DNA of 7,737 nucleotides from Helicobacteraceae bacterium (GCA_030642185.1 DAOWOG010000042.1:1-7737); one strand, 5' to 3'; shown: positions 1 to 6,065, counted from the stretch's first letter. Numbers and translations are program-made. Notes: generated by a model not told the origin, from the sequence alone.

Positions 1-617
1 ATCCAGGCCAGCAGCGTTGTCAGAACGATCGAAAGGATAAACGCGCCTCTGTATTTTTTGAGTGTAAATAAAATTGCCAGTGCCAGACCGAAAAGCCCAA
101 GCAGAACATGGCTGTCCTGGAAATTTCCGATAGTGACGAGCGTTGAGGGACTGTCCGTAATGATTTTCATCTGCTCCAATCCTATGAAGGCGATAAAAGC
201 ACCGATTCCCGCACTGACTGCACGCTTGATATCCATGGGAATCGTCTCTATCATCCAGCGTCGCAGCGGTGTCATGCTGATCAATACGTAAAGAATTCCG
301 GAGACAAATACAATGCCCAGGGCACTTTGCCACGGGATGCCCATCCCTTTGACCAGTCCGAAACTGAAATAGGCATTGAGCCCCATGCCGACACTCATGG
401 CAATCGGAGTGTTTGCCCAAAATCCATTTAGTATCGATGCGATGATGGTCATGACTGCCGTAGCCGTAATGAGGGCATCATAAGGCATACCCGAAGCACT
501 CATTATGGCAGCATTTACCGGGACGATATAGAGCATGGCCATAAACGTTGTAAACCCTGCGGTTATTTCGGTTCTGACATCTGTTTTGTGTTCTCGAAGT
601 TTAAAAAAGGCAATCAT
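1..617 (-). CDS. NCS2-family purine permease, AzgA/PbuG type (C-terminal part outside window)
   Basis: This is a likely proton-coupled inner-membrane importer of hypoxanthine, guanine or adenine, feeding purine salvage. I translated the minus strand from ATG at 617; 205 codons stay open to base 1, about half of the usual 430-450 residues. The AzgA-type hallmarks are RTEITAGFTTFMAMLY (residues 15-30), followed by a VPVNAAIM stretch, the core motif PIAMSVGMGLNAYFSF (71-86) with the conserved Asn81, and AVSAGIGAFIAFIGLEQ (133-149). Long hydrophobic segments fill the rest. The start is supported by AGGAGA at 628-623, five bases upstream. It follows the amino-acid permease in the same direction with a 53-nt gap, so co-transcription is possible. 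The gap also holds a TATATT (653-648, minus) that could be a weak -10 box. The family call is firm; which purine it carries cannot be read from the sequence. Confidence 0.88.
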   Translation of the reverse strand, partial: MIAFFKLREHKTDVRTEITAGFTTFMAMLYIVPVNAAIMSASGMPYDALITATAVMTIIASILNGFWANTPIAMSVGMGLNAYFSFGLVKGMGIPWQSALGIVFVSGILYVLISMTPLRRWMIETIPMDIKRAVSAGIGAFIAFIGLEQMKIITDSPSTLVTIGNFQDSHVLLGLFGLALAILFTLKKYRGAFILSIVLTTLLAW

Positions 618-670
618 TCAGCTCTCCTGAAACATTCTGGCACAGATAATATAAAGAGTGCATTAGTGTT

Positions 671-1900
671 TTAGAAGAGCTCAAGAGACATTATCTGAAA
701 ACCAAGCATTATGAGATTTAAAATGATGGCGATAACAGGGATGAAGAGCGAATAAGTTCGTATGCCCGGCGGATGCGGGTCGCGCCGTTTGATGATCACC
801 AGTGAGATGTTGACCATGGTAAAGACGATGAAAATCAGAAAGCTGGTGGACTGTGCCAGAGTCAACAGCGGAAAAGCAGCTGCCAGAATAAAGACGAGCA
901 CTCCTGAAACAAGCGTAGCGTTGATAGGTGTTTTTGTTTTTGGATTGACACTACCGAGGAAATCCGGCATCCATCCCTGTCTGCTCATCCCATAAAAGAT
1001 CCGTGAGACCATGATGATCTGTATCAGAGCACCGTTGATGACAGCAAACATAGCGATGATACTTAAGATCGTCGCATTGGAATGGGTGGCTGTCGCATAG
1101 ACCTTGGCCAGCGGTGCAGCTGATTGTGCCAGCTCATCAGCCGGAACGACCGAGATGGAGACGAGGGCAACGGCAACATAAAACAAGGTAGCGATGATGA
1201 GGGTGGCGATGATGGCTTTTGGCATGGTTTGGGTGGGATTTATGACCTCTTCGGCGATATTGACCATATCTTCAAAACCGATAAAAGCGTAAAAAGCCAA
1301 AAAAGCTCCCAGAATGATGGAGTTGAGGATAGAAATGTCCATCGGCGGGAGAAAAGTTTTGAGTGTTTCGCTGTCCAGGGAAACGTGCCCTATTCCCACA
1401 TAGATAATCATACTCAGACCAAAGGTCTCTATGAGTGTCAGCAGCGCAGTAGTCGTAATAGATGCTGATATGCCCCATACGGCAATAGCACTCAGAAGGA
1501 TTACCAGCAGCAGGATTGTTACGATCTCAGGCGTCTGAATAAATGTTGAGAGATAGCCGTGAAATCCATGCAAAATGGTTGCGGCTGAGAGCAGACCGGT
1601 GAGGGCGATGGCGAGTCCAATGAGCGTAGAGAGCAGGGGACTGTGAAATCCGGCGTTGATATAGACCGCTTCTCCGGCACTCAAAGGATATCTCGCACTC
1701 AGTTCGGCATAGGTTAAAGCGGTAAAAAGTACCACAACACTGGCGAGCAGAAAAGAGAGCGGTATATAAATCCCCGTTATCGCGGCCATTTTACCGATGA
1801 GTACATAAATACCTGCGCCAAATATATTTCCCAACCCAAAAAAGATGAGCATAGGCAAAGTGACATTACGTTTCAGTTGTGTTTTCTGTTTAGCAGCCAT
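671..1900 (-). CDS. APC-superfamily amino acid permease
   Basis: This is a predicted inner-membrane secondary transporter for amino acids or a related amine. The 409 residues are almost entirely hydrophobic segments, about 11-12 membrane spans, close to the family's usual length. The first span carries the glycine-rich substrate-binding signature GLGNIFGAGIYVLIGK (22-37). Span six carries FIGFEDMVNIAEEVINP (206-222), the typical APC 'GFE...EE..NP' motif. The loop after span eight has SRIFYGMSRQGWMPDFLG (299-316), a conserved APC cytoplasmic loop. The short, lysine-rich N-terminus (AAKQKTQLKRN) should be cytoplasmic. No strong Shine-Dalgarno precedes the ATG (upstream is AATAGAATTT), so translation may be weak or coupled to the globin gene 48 nt upstream. 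Substrate is unknown; it looks nearer to cationic or broad-range APC members than to a dedicated one, but this is an impression only. Confidence 0.85.
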   Translation of the reverse strand: MAAKQKTQLKRNVTLPMLIFFGLGNIFGAGIYVLIGKMAAITGIYIPLSFLLASVVVLFTALTYAELSARYPLSAGEAVYINAGFHSPLLSTLIGLAIALTGLLSAATILHGFHGYLSTFIQTPEIVTILLLVILLSAIAVWGISASITTTALLTLIETFGLSMIIYVGIGHVSLDSETLKTFLPPMDISILNSIILGAFLAFYAFIGFEDMVNIAEEVINPTQTMPKAIIATLIIATLFYVAVALVSISVVPADELAQSAAPLAKVYATATHSNATILSIIAMFAVINGALIQIIMVSRIFYGMSRQGWMPDFLGSVNPKTKTPINATLVSGVLVFILAAAFPLLTLAQSTSFLIFIVFTMVNISLVIIKRRDPHPPGIRTYSLFIPVIAIILNLIMLGFQIMSLELF

Positions 1901-1912
1901 AAATTCTATTCA

Positions 1913-1940
1913 ATTCAGGGCTCTTTTAAAAACCCTGAAT
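1913..1940 (-). promoter_or_regulatory. Intergenic hairpin between globin and permease genes
   Basis: A perfect 8-bp inverted repeat (ATTCAGGG at 1913-1920, CCCTGAAT at 1933-1940) with a 12-base A/T-rich loop lies in the 48-nt gap between the globin stop and the permease ATG. On the minus strand it is followed by TGAATAGAATTT, not by a clean U run, so it is a poor intrinsic terminator. It may be a weak attenuating terminator, an mRNA-stability element, or a fold that affects the permease start, whose ATG lies 12 bases beyond the stem. Confidence 0.4.
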
Positions 1941-1948
1941 ATTATGCT

Positions 1949-2392
1949 TTAGTCCGGCGTATTGATGAGCCAGGTCGAAAAAACATCGAGGTAATCCCAA
2001 AAGGATTGAATGTATTCAGGATCTACTCCTTCTGCTTCAAGCGGCACAAGTAAAACTGCGTAAAACTCCAGCCATCGACGTCGTGATGCTTCATCGATAC
2101 GAAAGGGAGCATGGCGTCCGACCATTTGCGGTTCACCGCGATGCTGGTTGAAATAGTCTGGTCCCCCGCAGATCTGGATCAAAAAATCGGCAGCGTGATC
2201 TTTTGCCTGCTGAAAGTCATCTTCATCATTGACCGGAAATAAAAAAGCGATATCGCTGTCACGGATTATTTCGTAATGATCATCAACCAGTTTTCTAAAA
2301 CGTTCTTCACCGACCTGGTGATAAAAGCCGGGATGCGGTTTGGTGACCGGCGGACGGGTGCCCAGTTGACCGGGAGTAATTTCTAAAGTCAT
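1949..2392 (-). CDS. Group II truncated haemoglobin (2-on-2 globin, TrHbO-like)
   Basis: This is a small cytoplasmic haem protein. Relatives bind oxygen and take part in oxygen, NO or peroxide chemistry. The 147 residues match the group II pattern: Tyr40 in DDHYEIIR for the B10 position, GGPDYFNQHRGEPQMVGRHAPFRI split across 76-99 with proximal His94 (F8), and Trp107 in RRRWLEF for the group II-specific G8 Trp. The run 'GGP..Y...RG.P....RHAPFRI' recalls mycobacterial TrHbO. It differs from the group III globin Ctb of Campylobacter. A polar extension of about 20 residues (GTRPPVTKPHPG) precedes the globin fold. Start ATG 2392 is backed by AAGG about seven bases upstream; a TATACT about 25 bases further up is a candidate -10 box. 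It is the first gene of the minus-strand run that continues with two permeases. Oxygen-binding versus NO role is not resolvable here. Confidence 0.85.
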   Translation of the reverse strand: MTLEITPGQLGTRPPVTKPHPGFYHQVGEERFRKLVDDHYEIIRDSDIAFLFPVNDEDDFQQAKDHAADFLIQICGGPDYFNQHRGEPQMVGRHAPFRIDEASRRRWLEFYAVLLVPLEAEGVDPEYIQSFWDYLDVFSTWLINTPD

Positions 2393-2470
2393 GATCTGCC
2401 TTCTTTTGAGTATAGGTGTACTGTATTTTACGATTTTCTTGGTAAATTCTTTTTGAAACGGTTATCTCGC

Positions 2471-2476
2471 TATAAT
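2471..2476 (+). promoter_or_regulatory. Candidate -10 box for the TrmH-family gene
   Basis: A perfect TATAAT lies in the divergent gap between globin and methyltransferase genes. No good -35 is found at 16-18 bases; only a T-rich stretch lies upstream, which is common in Campylobacterota sigma-70 promoters. Transcription would begin near 2483, about three bases before the ATG at 2486, making the mRNA nearly leaderless. That fits the lack of a Shine-Dalgarno before this ATG. Confidence 0.45.
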
Positions 2477-2485
2477 CAGCCTGAT

Positions 2486-3271
2486 ATGAATTTGATAAAA
2501 ATAGATGATCTCAATAGACCTTTCTTGGAAATATACCGTCAGTTAAGAGATAACGCTTTTACAGAAGATAACAGTTTTATCGCCGACAGTCCCAAGGTGG
2601 TCAATATGCTTTTGCAGACTTCCATTGAGGTAAGAAGTGTTCTGGCAACTCAAAAATATTATGATGAATTTAAGGATCTGATCGCGCAAAAAGAGATTCC
2701 GCATCTGTATGTTGCAGAGAAAAAGCTTATGGAGACAATAGTAGGACATCGGGTTCACCACAACGTCATGATGCACGGGATTCGTCCTGCAAATAGCGAC
2801 CTAAGTGATCTTGGCGACCATATCATTATGCTCGATGAGATCACCTCCACGGAAAATATCGGCTCTATCGCAAGAAGTGCCGCAGCACTTGGCGTAGATT
2901 CCTATCTTTTGCCAAAACAGGGGCCGCATCCCTACAGCAGAAGGGCTCTGCGTGTCTCCATGGGGCATGTAAGTCAGCTTAAAACCCATCTCTACGATGA
3001 TATATTTTTTACACTGAATGCTCTGAAAAAAGAGGGCTACAAGATATTTGCCGCTGAGGTGACACCGGACGCAACACCCTTGAATGAGATTAAGGTTCCA
3101 ACAAAATGGCTACTGCTGATGGGGCATGAAGGCAAAGGACTTAGTAAAGAAATACTGGATGTGTGTGATGAAGCGGTACAGATTGAGATGGTACCCGGCA
3201 TCAAAAGTTTCAATGTCGGTGTTGCAGCTTCAATTTTGATGTATCAGTTTAAAAATGGAGGCTTGAAATAA
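2486..3271 (+). CDS. TrmH/SpoU-family RNA 2'-O-ribose methyltransferase
   Basis: This is a SAM-dependent SPOUT enzyme that methylates a ribose 2'-OH in tRNA or rRNA; the exact nucleotide cannot be told. Over 261 residues, an N-terminal substrate-recognition part (about 1-105, with FIADSPKVVNMLLQ at 31-44) precedes the knotted catalytic domain. Motif 1 is ENIGSIARSAAALG (123-136) with the conserved Asn124 and Arg130. Motif 2 is LLMGHEGKGLS (210-220). Motif 3 is IEMVPGIKSFNVGVAASI (233-250) with SFN in place of the commoner SLN. I chose ATG 2486. A TTG at 2453 is in frame but lies upstream of the TATAAT at 2471 and lacks a ribosome site. The stop is only five bases before the direct repeat that opens the inserted toxin module, so this gene and pheA were probably adjacent. 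TrmH (tRNA Gm18) or RlmB-like roles are both possible. Confidence 0.85.
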   Translation: MNLIKIDDLNRPFLEIYRQLRDNAFTEDNSFIADSPKVVNMLLQTSIEVRSVLATQKYYDEFKDLIAQKEIPHLYVAEKKLMETIVGHRVHHNVMMHGIRPANSDLSDLGDHIIMLDEITSTENIGSIARSAAALGVDSYLLPKQGPHPYSRRALRVSMGHVSQLKTHLYDDIFFTLNALKKEGYKIFAAEVTPDATPLNEIKVPTKWLLLMGHEGKGLSKEILDVCDEAVQIEMVPGIKSFNVGVAASILMYQFKNGGLK

Positions 3272-3276
3272 GCAAT

Positions 3277-3321
3277 TTCGAAGATAGTAAAAAGTGTATT
3301 TTTAACATCTGAGCCGTAAGA
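3277..3321 (+). repeat. Direct repeat R1, left flank of the ART toxin module
   Basis: These 45 bases reappear at 4323-4366 with one indel (five T against four) and one A/G substitution. The repeat starts with TTCGAAGATAG and ends with GAGCCGTAAGA. It begins five bases after the methyltransferase stop and ends just before the antitoxin promoter. Its AAAGTG...GTAAGA half resembles the 86-bp repeat further right, more weakly than the two copies resemble each other. Confidence 0.9.
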
Positions 3322-3348
3322 TTCACTTGTAAATAGATTATTTGAATA

Positions 3349-3357
3349 TGCTATAAT
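3349..3357 (+). promoter_or_regulatory. Extended -10 promoter of the ART toxin-antitoxin module
   Basis: TGC-TATAAT (TATAAT at 3352-3357) is a perfect extended -10 box, with a TTGTAA at 3327-3332 as a poorly spaced (19-nt) -35 candidate. Transcription should start about 3364, just before the AAGAAGGA ribosome site of the small upstream gene. The promoter lies inside the repeat-bounded segment, so the module carries its own promoter. Confidence 0.6.
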
Positions 3358-3378
3358 TATAGAGAAGAAGGATGTGTC

Positions 3379-3585
3379 ATGCCAAATAAAGCAATAAAGT
3401 CTATCGGTTCTCAAGAAGGCAGGAGTCGTAAAAGAGTGGTAGCAGGTATTTTTAGAAATGAGGATACAGTATTTTCTAATACTCTAAAAAAATATCGGCA
3501 TGATAAAAGCTTTTTTATCAGTATGGCTAAAAAGGCTGGTATTTATGACGCTGCTGGCAATCTAGAATCTTCATATAAAAGATAA
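3379..3585 (+). CDS. Small basic protein, probable antitoxin of the ART-like toxin
   Basis: I do not recognise a named family. The 68-residue protein is rich in Lys and Arg, especially in SRKRVVAGIFR (16-26) and LKKYRHDK (36-43), and ends in MAKKAGIYDAAGNLESSYKR, a tail of the 'GI.d..GNL...Y' type I associate loosely with small partners of toxin genes. There is no obvious helix-turn-helix, signal peptide or membrane span. The start is well supported: AAGAAGGA at 3365-3372, six bases before the ATG, and a clear promoter above it. It ends with two stop codons in a row (TAATAA), and the putative toxin begins six bases after the first one. The short-gene-first order, tight spacing and much stronger ribosome site than the next gene suit an antitoxin made in excess. 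That role is inferred from context. Confidence 0.6.
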   Translation: MPNKAIKSIGSQEGRSRKRVVAGIFRNEDTVFSNTLKKYRHDKSFFISMAKKAGIYDAAGNLESSYKR

Positions 3586-3591
3586 TAAGTT

Positions 3592-4224
3592 TTGTATTCG
3601 AAGAGTGGAAACTATATTTTAGGTTTTCATGGTTGTACACAAAAAGTTGCAGATATTTTATTAGGAAGTGATACACGAAGTTTTAAGATTAGTGAGAATA
3701 CATATGATTGGCTAGGGCATGGGATGTACTTTTGGGAGAATGATCCTAAAAGGGCTATCTCATTTATCAGAGAACAACAAAGTCGTGTCTTTAAAGATAA
3801 AGATTCTTCTCCGGAAAAAATTAATGAGTATAAAGATATCGCAGTTGTTGGCGCAGTAATAGATTTAGCTCATTGTCTTAACCTCACTGAAATTGCCTCT
3901 ATTGACAAAGTTAAAGATACATATAAATGGTTTGTTGAAGTATCCAAAGAAAGTGGTATGGAATTACCAGTCAATAAAGATTCAAAAGATAGTCATGATT
4001 TACTATTCAGAAATTTAGATTGTGCTGTTATACAATTTTTACATACTGTTCAAGAAGAGACGAAACTTCAGCCTTATGATACTGTCAAAGGTATGTTCAA
4101 AGAGGGAGAACCTTTATACGATGGAGCAGGTTTTTTAGATAAAACACATATTCAGATTTGTGTTAGAAACCACGAATCTATTAAAGGTTATTTTAGACCT
4201 CTTATTAAGCACATTCCTATTTAG
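3592..4224 (+). CDS. Putative ADP-ribosyltransferase-fold (PARP-like) toxin
   Basis: The 210-residue protein carries features of the PARP-like ADP-ribosyltransferase fold. They are GFHGC with His13 in the first strand, YDWLGHGMYFWEND (38-51) with Tyr46 in the position of the H-Y-[E/Q] triad's tyrosine, and a late strand THIQICVRN (185-193), whose Gln188 could be the third residue; Glu49 is an alternative. Such enzymes use NAD+ to modify a protein or nucleic acid. The target here is unknown and the activity is inferred. The start must be TTG 3592: an in-frame stop lies two codons upstream and no ATG occurs before Met45, which is past the essential His. There is little Shine-Dalgarno before it (AATAAG). 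Translation is probably low and coupled to the 68-residue partner. There is no signal peptide, so it should act in the cytoplasm. The gene is clearly more A+T-rich than the methyltransferase upstream, as expected for an acquired cassette. Confidence 0.62.
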   Translation: MYSKSGNYILGFHGCTQKVADILLGSDTRSFKISENTYDWLGHGMYFWENDPKRAISFIREQQSRVFKDKDSSPEKINEYKDIAVVGAVIDLAHCLNLTEIASIDKVKDTYKWFVEVSKESGMELPVNKDSKDSHDLLFRNLDCAVIQFLHTVQEETKLQPYDTVKGMFKEGEPLYDGAGFLDKTHIQICVRNHESIKGYFRPLIKHIPI

Positions 4225-4322
4225 ACTAAATTGTCTTGGTGCTATTTATACCCTTAGGGCTAAAACTTTAAATGTGAAAACTTCGATATAAAAGGAAACG
4301 AGGAAACGGTGCTAGGCGAATA

Positions 4323-4366
4323 TTCGAAGATAGTAAAAAGTGTATTTTAACGTCTGAGCCGTAAGA
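4323..4366 (+). repeat. Direct repeat R2, right flank of the ART toxin module
   Basis: Second copy of the 45-bp repeat (44 bases here). It is followed after 13 bases by the AGGAG ribosome site of pheA, so it probably belongs to the pre-insertion pheA leader. Just upstream is a palindrome CGAATATTCG (4317-4326). The stretch between the toxin stop and R2 (4225-4322) holds no recognisable gene or good terminator. Confidence 0.9.
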
Positions 4367-4388
4367 AAAATAGTCTTCTAGGAGTACA

Positions 4389-5228
4389 ATGAAAAAAGTT
4401 GCGTATCAAGGAGTCTATGGTGCGTATTCGCATTTAGCATGTGATCATATCTTTCCCGACTATGAAGCAGTGGCATGTAAATCATTTGATGACACGCTCT
4501 TTTTTGTGGAAGATGATAAGGCAGATATTGCATTGATTCCGATGGAAAATTCAACAGCAGGTAGAGTTGAAGAGATATATAGGCTTTTACCAAAAATGAA
4601 ACTCTATATTATTGAAGAGCATTTTGAACCTGTAAACCACTGTCTACTTGCTCTGCCTGAGGTGGCATTAGAAGATATTAAAAGTGTCTCTTCTCATCCT
4701 CAAGCTTTAGCTCAGTGTAAAAATCATATTGAAAAATATAATTTAGATGCGATTGCAAAATTTGACACAGCAGGTTCGGCAGAAGAGTTATTGAGTCTGC
4801 AAGATAAAACACACGCAGCAATAGCGTCGAGTTTAGCGGCAAAAATTTATAATTTAAACATCCTAAAAGAGGGTTTTCAAGATTTAAAAAATAATACCAC
4901 TCGATTTTTAGTGGTCTCTAAACAGCACTGCATACCTCATTTTGAGAGTAGTAATCGCTACATTACTTCAATTATCTTTGAAGTAGGCAATATTCCTGCC
5001 GCACTGTATAAGGTTCTTGGGGGTTTTGCCACAAATGGGGTGAATATTATTAAAATAGAGAGTTATGCTGATACAGGAACCCTTACCATTTCAAGATTCC
5101 ATATTGATATTGATGGACATCCTGAACAAGAGAATGTTAAAAATGCTCTCAAAGAACTTGCCTACTTTGCCAATAGTGTAAAGATGTTGGGAACCTATAT
5201 TCCTCATCCTATGCGAGGGTTACTATGA
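4389..5228 (+). CDS. pheA: Prephenate dehydratase (stand-alone PDT plus ACT domain)
   Basis: The enzyme converts prephenate to phenylpyruvate, the committed step to phenylalanine, in the cytoplasm. The catalytic PDT domain (about 3-178) has AYQGVYGAYSH (5-15), the ENSTAGRV motif (53-60), SSHPQALAQC (101-110) and the key NNTTRF (168-173) with the catalytic-type Thr171-Arg172-Phe173. The regulatory ACT domain (about 192-270) has IPAALYKVLGGF (202-213) and IESYADTG (223-230). The latter stands where many PDTs carry the ESRP phenylalanine-binding motif, so feedback control may differ. No chorismate mutase domain is fused; 279 residues is normal for the single-function type, and the sequence recalls alphaproteobacterial-style PDTs. 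ATG 4389 follows AGGAG (4380-4384). The TGA stop overlaps a downstream ATG, which once coupled a following gene. Its promoter is not obvious; it may have been served from the methyltransferase side before the insertion. Confidence 0.92.
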   Translation: MKKVAYQGVYGAYSHLACDHIFPDYEAVACKSFDDTLFFVEDDKADIALIPMENSTAGRVEEIYRLLPKMKLYIIEEHFEPVNHCLLALPEVALEDIKSVSSHPQALAQCKNHIEKYNLDAIAKFDTAGSAEELLSLQDKTHAAIASSLAAKIYNLNILKEGFQDLKNNTTRFLVVSKQHCIPHFESSNRYITSIIFEVGNIPAALYKVLGGFATNGVNIIKIESYADTGTLTISRFHIDIDGHPEQENVKNALKELAYFANSVKMLGTYIPHPMRGLL

Positions 5229-5254
5229 ATACCTTAGTGACTCTATTAGCTTAA
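5225..5254 (+). pseudogene. Remnant (nine codons) of the gene that followed pheA
   Basis: An ATG at 5225 overlaps the pheA stop in the classic ATGA arrangement and reads MNTLVTLLA before a TAA. Reading continues naturally only up to about base 5247, where the first copy of the 26-bp repeat begins and supplies the stop. This is the expected trace of an operon gene whose body was removed or displaced by the repeat-bearing insertion. Nine residues are too few to identify it. Confidence 0.5.
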
Positions 5255-5273
5255 AAAACAAAACTCAAACAAG
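5248..5273 (+). repeat. 26-bp direct repeat A, copy 1
   Basis: AGCTTAAAAAACAAAAC...CAAACAAG, found again at 5424-5449 with a single T/G difference. It starts exactly where the post-pheA gene loses its reading frame. The 63 bases between this copy and the 86-bp repeat (5274-5336) hold no gene I can recognise. Confidence 0.85.
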
Positions 5274-5336
5274 TGCATTTTAGCAATATTCTAACTTATC
5301 ATTCCCGATTCAGAAGTAGCTCAGGAAACGGTGACC

Positions 5337-5422
5337 AATATTAATTTATACATTCCTCTTTAATATGCTCTATATATCGAATAAAGACATTAAAGTGGAG
5401 ATTCACTCACAGGGGTGTAAGA
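5337..5422 (+). repeat. 86-bp perfect direct repeat B, copy 1
   Basis: Identical base for base to 6196-6281 (constant offset 859). It contains TAAAGTGG (5391-5398) and GGGGTGTAA (5412-5420) separated by 13 bases, the reverse complement of two blocks in the transposase leader at 6975-7004. Copy 2 of repeat A follows after one base, so an A-B unit is present twice, the second time with mazEF between A and B. Confidence 0.95.
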
Positions 5423-5423
5423 C

Positions 5424-5449
5424 AGCTTAAAAAACAAAACGCAAACAAG
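5424..5449 (+). repeat. 26-bp direct repeat A, copy 2
   Basis: It differs from copy 1 at one base and directly follows the first 86-bp repeat. It lies 20 bases beyond the mazF stop; on the minus strand it presents a T-rich run that could help end mazEF transcription, although no GC-rich stem precedes it. Confidence 0.85.
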
Positions 5450-5469
5450 AGAATAATGCTTCCAAGAAT

Positions 5470-5811
5470 TCAACCCACTAAAACGCTGACATTTTTTTGT
5501 ACTTTCTGTACAACTGAAAGTGGTGCTTTGCAAATAAATTTGGCATCTCTTGCAACAAAATCAAGGTTTTTTATCTGATCTGAAAGTATGGTACCCCCAA
5601 TAGGTAAGCCCTTTGGCAGTGTAACTTCAAAAGGGTATCCTTTTATCTTTGAAGTAATAGGCAGGCAGAGGCATAAAGAAGTTTTTTCATTATATATTTT
5701 GGGAGAGAGAACTAAAGAGGGTCTTTTGCCTCTCTGTTCATGTCCTTTTTGCGGATTAAAATCTAACCATATTAAGTCACCCCTTTCCGGGATATATTTA
5801 CCACTCTTCAT
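5470..5811 (-). CDS. mazF: MazF endoribonuclease toxin
   Basis: This is the toxin of a type II toxin-antitoxin pair: an mRNA-cleaving ribonuclease that stops translation when its antitoxin is degraded. The 113 residues follow Escherichia coli MazF almost end to end: YIPERGDLIWLDFNPQKG (6-23), EQRGKRPSLVLSP (25-37), CLCLPITSKIKGYPFEV (47-63), SDQIKNLDFVAR (77-88) and the final NVSVLVG. The active-site residues known in the family as Glu24, Arg29 and Thr52 appear here as Glu25, Arg30 and Thr53, so the enzyme looks intact. Its ATG at 5811 lies 14 bases inside the end of mazE, giving translational coupling. The cut-site preference may well be ACA-like given the similarity, but that is inference. 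The operon runs against the surrounding plus-strand genes and sits between the 86-bp repeats. Confidence 0.93.
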   Translation of the reverse strand: MKSGKYIPERGDLIWLDFNPQKGHEQRGKRPSLVLSPKIYNEKTSLCLCLPITSKIKGYPFEVTLPKGLPIGGTILSDQIKNLDFVARDAKFICKAPLSVVQKVQKNVSVLVG

Positions 5812-6034
5812 GGCCTATACTCTTTCCCGTATCTGCTTCTTTATGTAAGTTTTCTGCTGTAATACGTGATACAAGATATTCCAATTCTGTCTGTTTTTTT
5901 GGTACAATAACTAATACACCTTTTTCAATATTCATCTCTACAATACTGTCATTTTCTATCGATAAAGATTGGACAATGTCTTTCGGTATTCTAATGGCAA
6001 GAGAGTTTCCCCACTTCTTCACAGCTACATTCAT
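5798..6034 (-). CDS. mazE: MazE antitoxin, SpoVT/AbrB-type DNA-binding protein
   Basis: This antitoxin neutralises MazF and, with it, represses its own operon. The N-terminal AbrB-like swapped-hairpin domain (about 3-48) has the typical VKKWGNSLAIRIPK (5-18) and a hydrophobic EKGVLVIVP strand. The acidic C-terminal arm ITAENLHKEADTGKSIGHEEW is split at 58-66 and 67-78 and matches the E. coli MazE tail (ITPENLHE...EVW) that wraps around MazF. At 78 residues it has the normal length. The ATG at 6034 is backed by AAGGA at 6046-6042, seven bases upstream, and by a near-consensus promoter. The cognate nature of the pair is supported by the 14-base overlap with mazF and by matching E. coli-like features in both partners. 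Confidence 0.93.
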   Translation of the reverse strand: MNVAVKKWGNSLAIRIPKDIVQSLSIENDSIVEMNIEKGVLVIVPKKQTELEYLVSRITAENLHKEADTGKSIGHEEW

Positions 6035-6053
6035 AGATTTATCCTTCTAAATT

Positions 6054-6063
6054 TGTATATACA
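6054..6063 (-). promoter_or_regulatory. Palindrome at the mazE start region, candidate MazE operator
   Basis: TGTATATACA is a perfect 10-base palindrome covering the expected transcription start (about 6059), between the -10 box and the ribosome site. MazE/MazEF complexes bind palindromic or alternating sites at their own promoters, so autorepression here is plausible but unproven. Confidence 0.45.
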
Positions 6064-6065
6064 TA

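Noticed and set aside
641..663. GCAC...GTGC inverted repeat between the two permease genes
   Set aside because: A four-base stem with a 14-base loop is too weak to call a terminator.
1124..1468. Plus-strand open frame of 114 codons
   Set aside because: It lies antisense inside the well-supported permease, has low-complexity Asp/Gly-rich composition and no ribosome site.
3277..4366. Integron cassette with attC-like repeats
   Set aside because: No GTTRRRY core site or matching inverse core pair is present and no integron integrase is in the window.
4378..4593. Minus-strand open frame over the pheA start
   Set aside because: Shadow of pheA; no start signals and no recognisable motif.
4301..5333. 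AGGAAACGGTG shared by 4301-4311 and 5323-5333, shortly before two repeat copies
   Set aside because: An 11-base match is expected by chance several times in a window this long, so position alone does not make it meaningful.
5364..5429. The 86-bp repeat encodes a short peptide (MLYISNKDIKVEIHSQGCK...) faintly like the start of aldose-epimerase proteins
   Set aside because: Only about 20 codons, ending at once in the first copy, and the nucleotide similarity to the transposase leader explains the conservation better.
5588..5848. Plus-strand open frame opposite mazF
   Set aside because: It is the mirror of a clearly conserved MazF coding sequence and has no family features.
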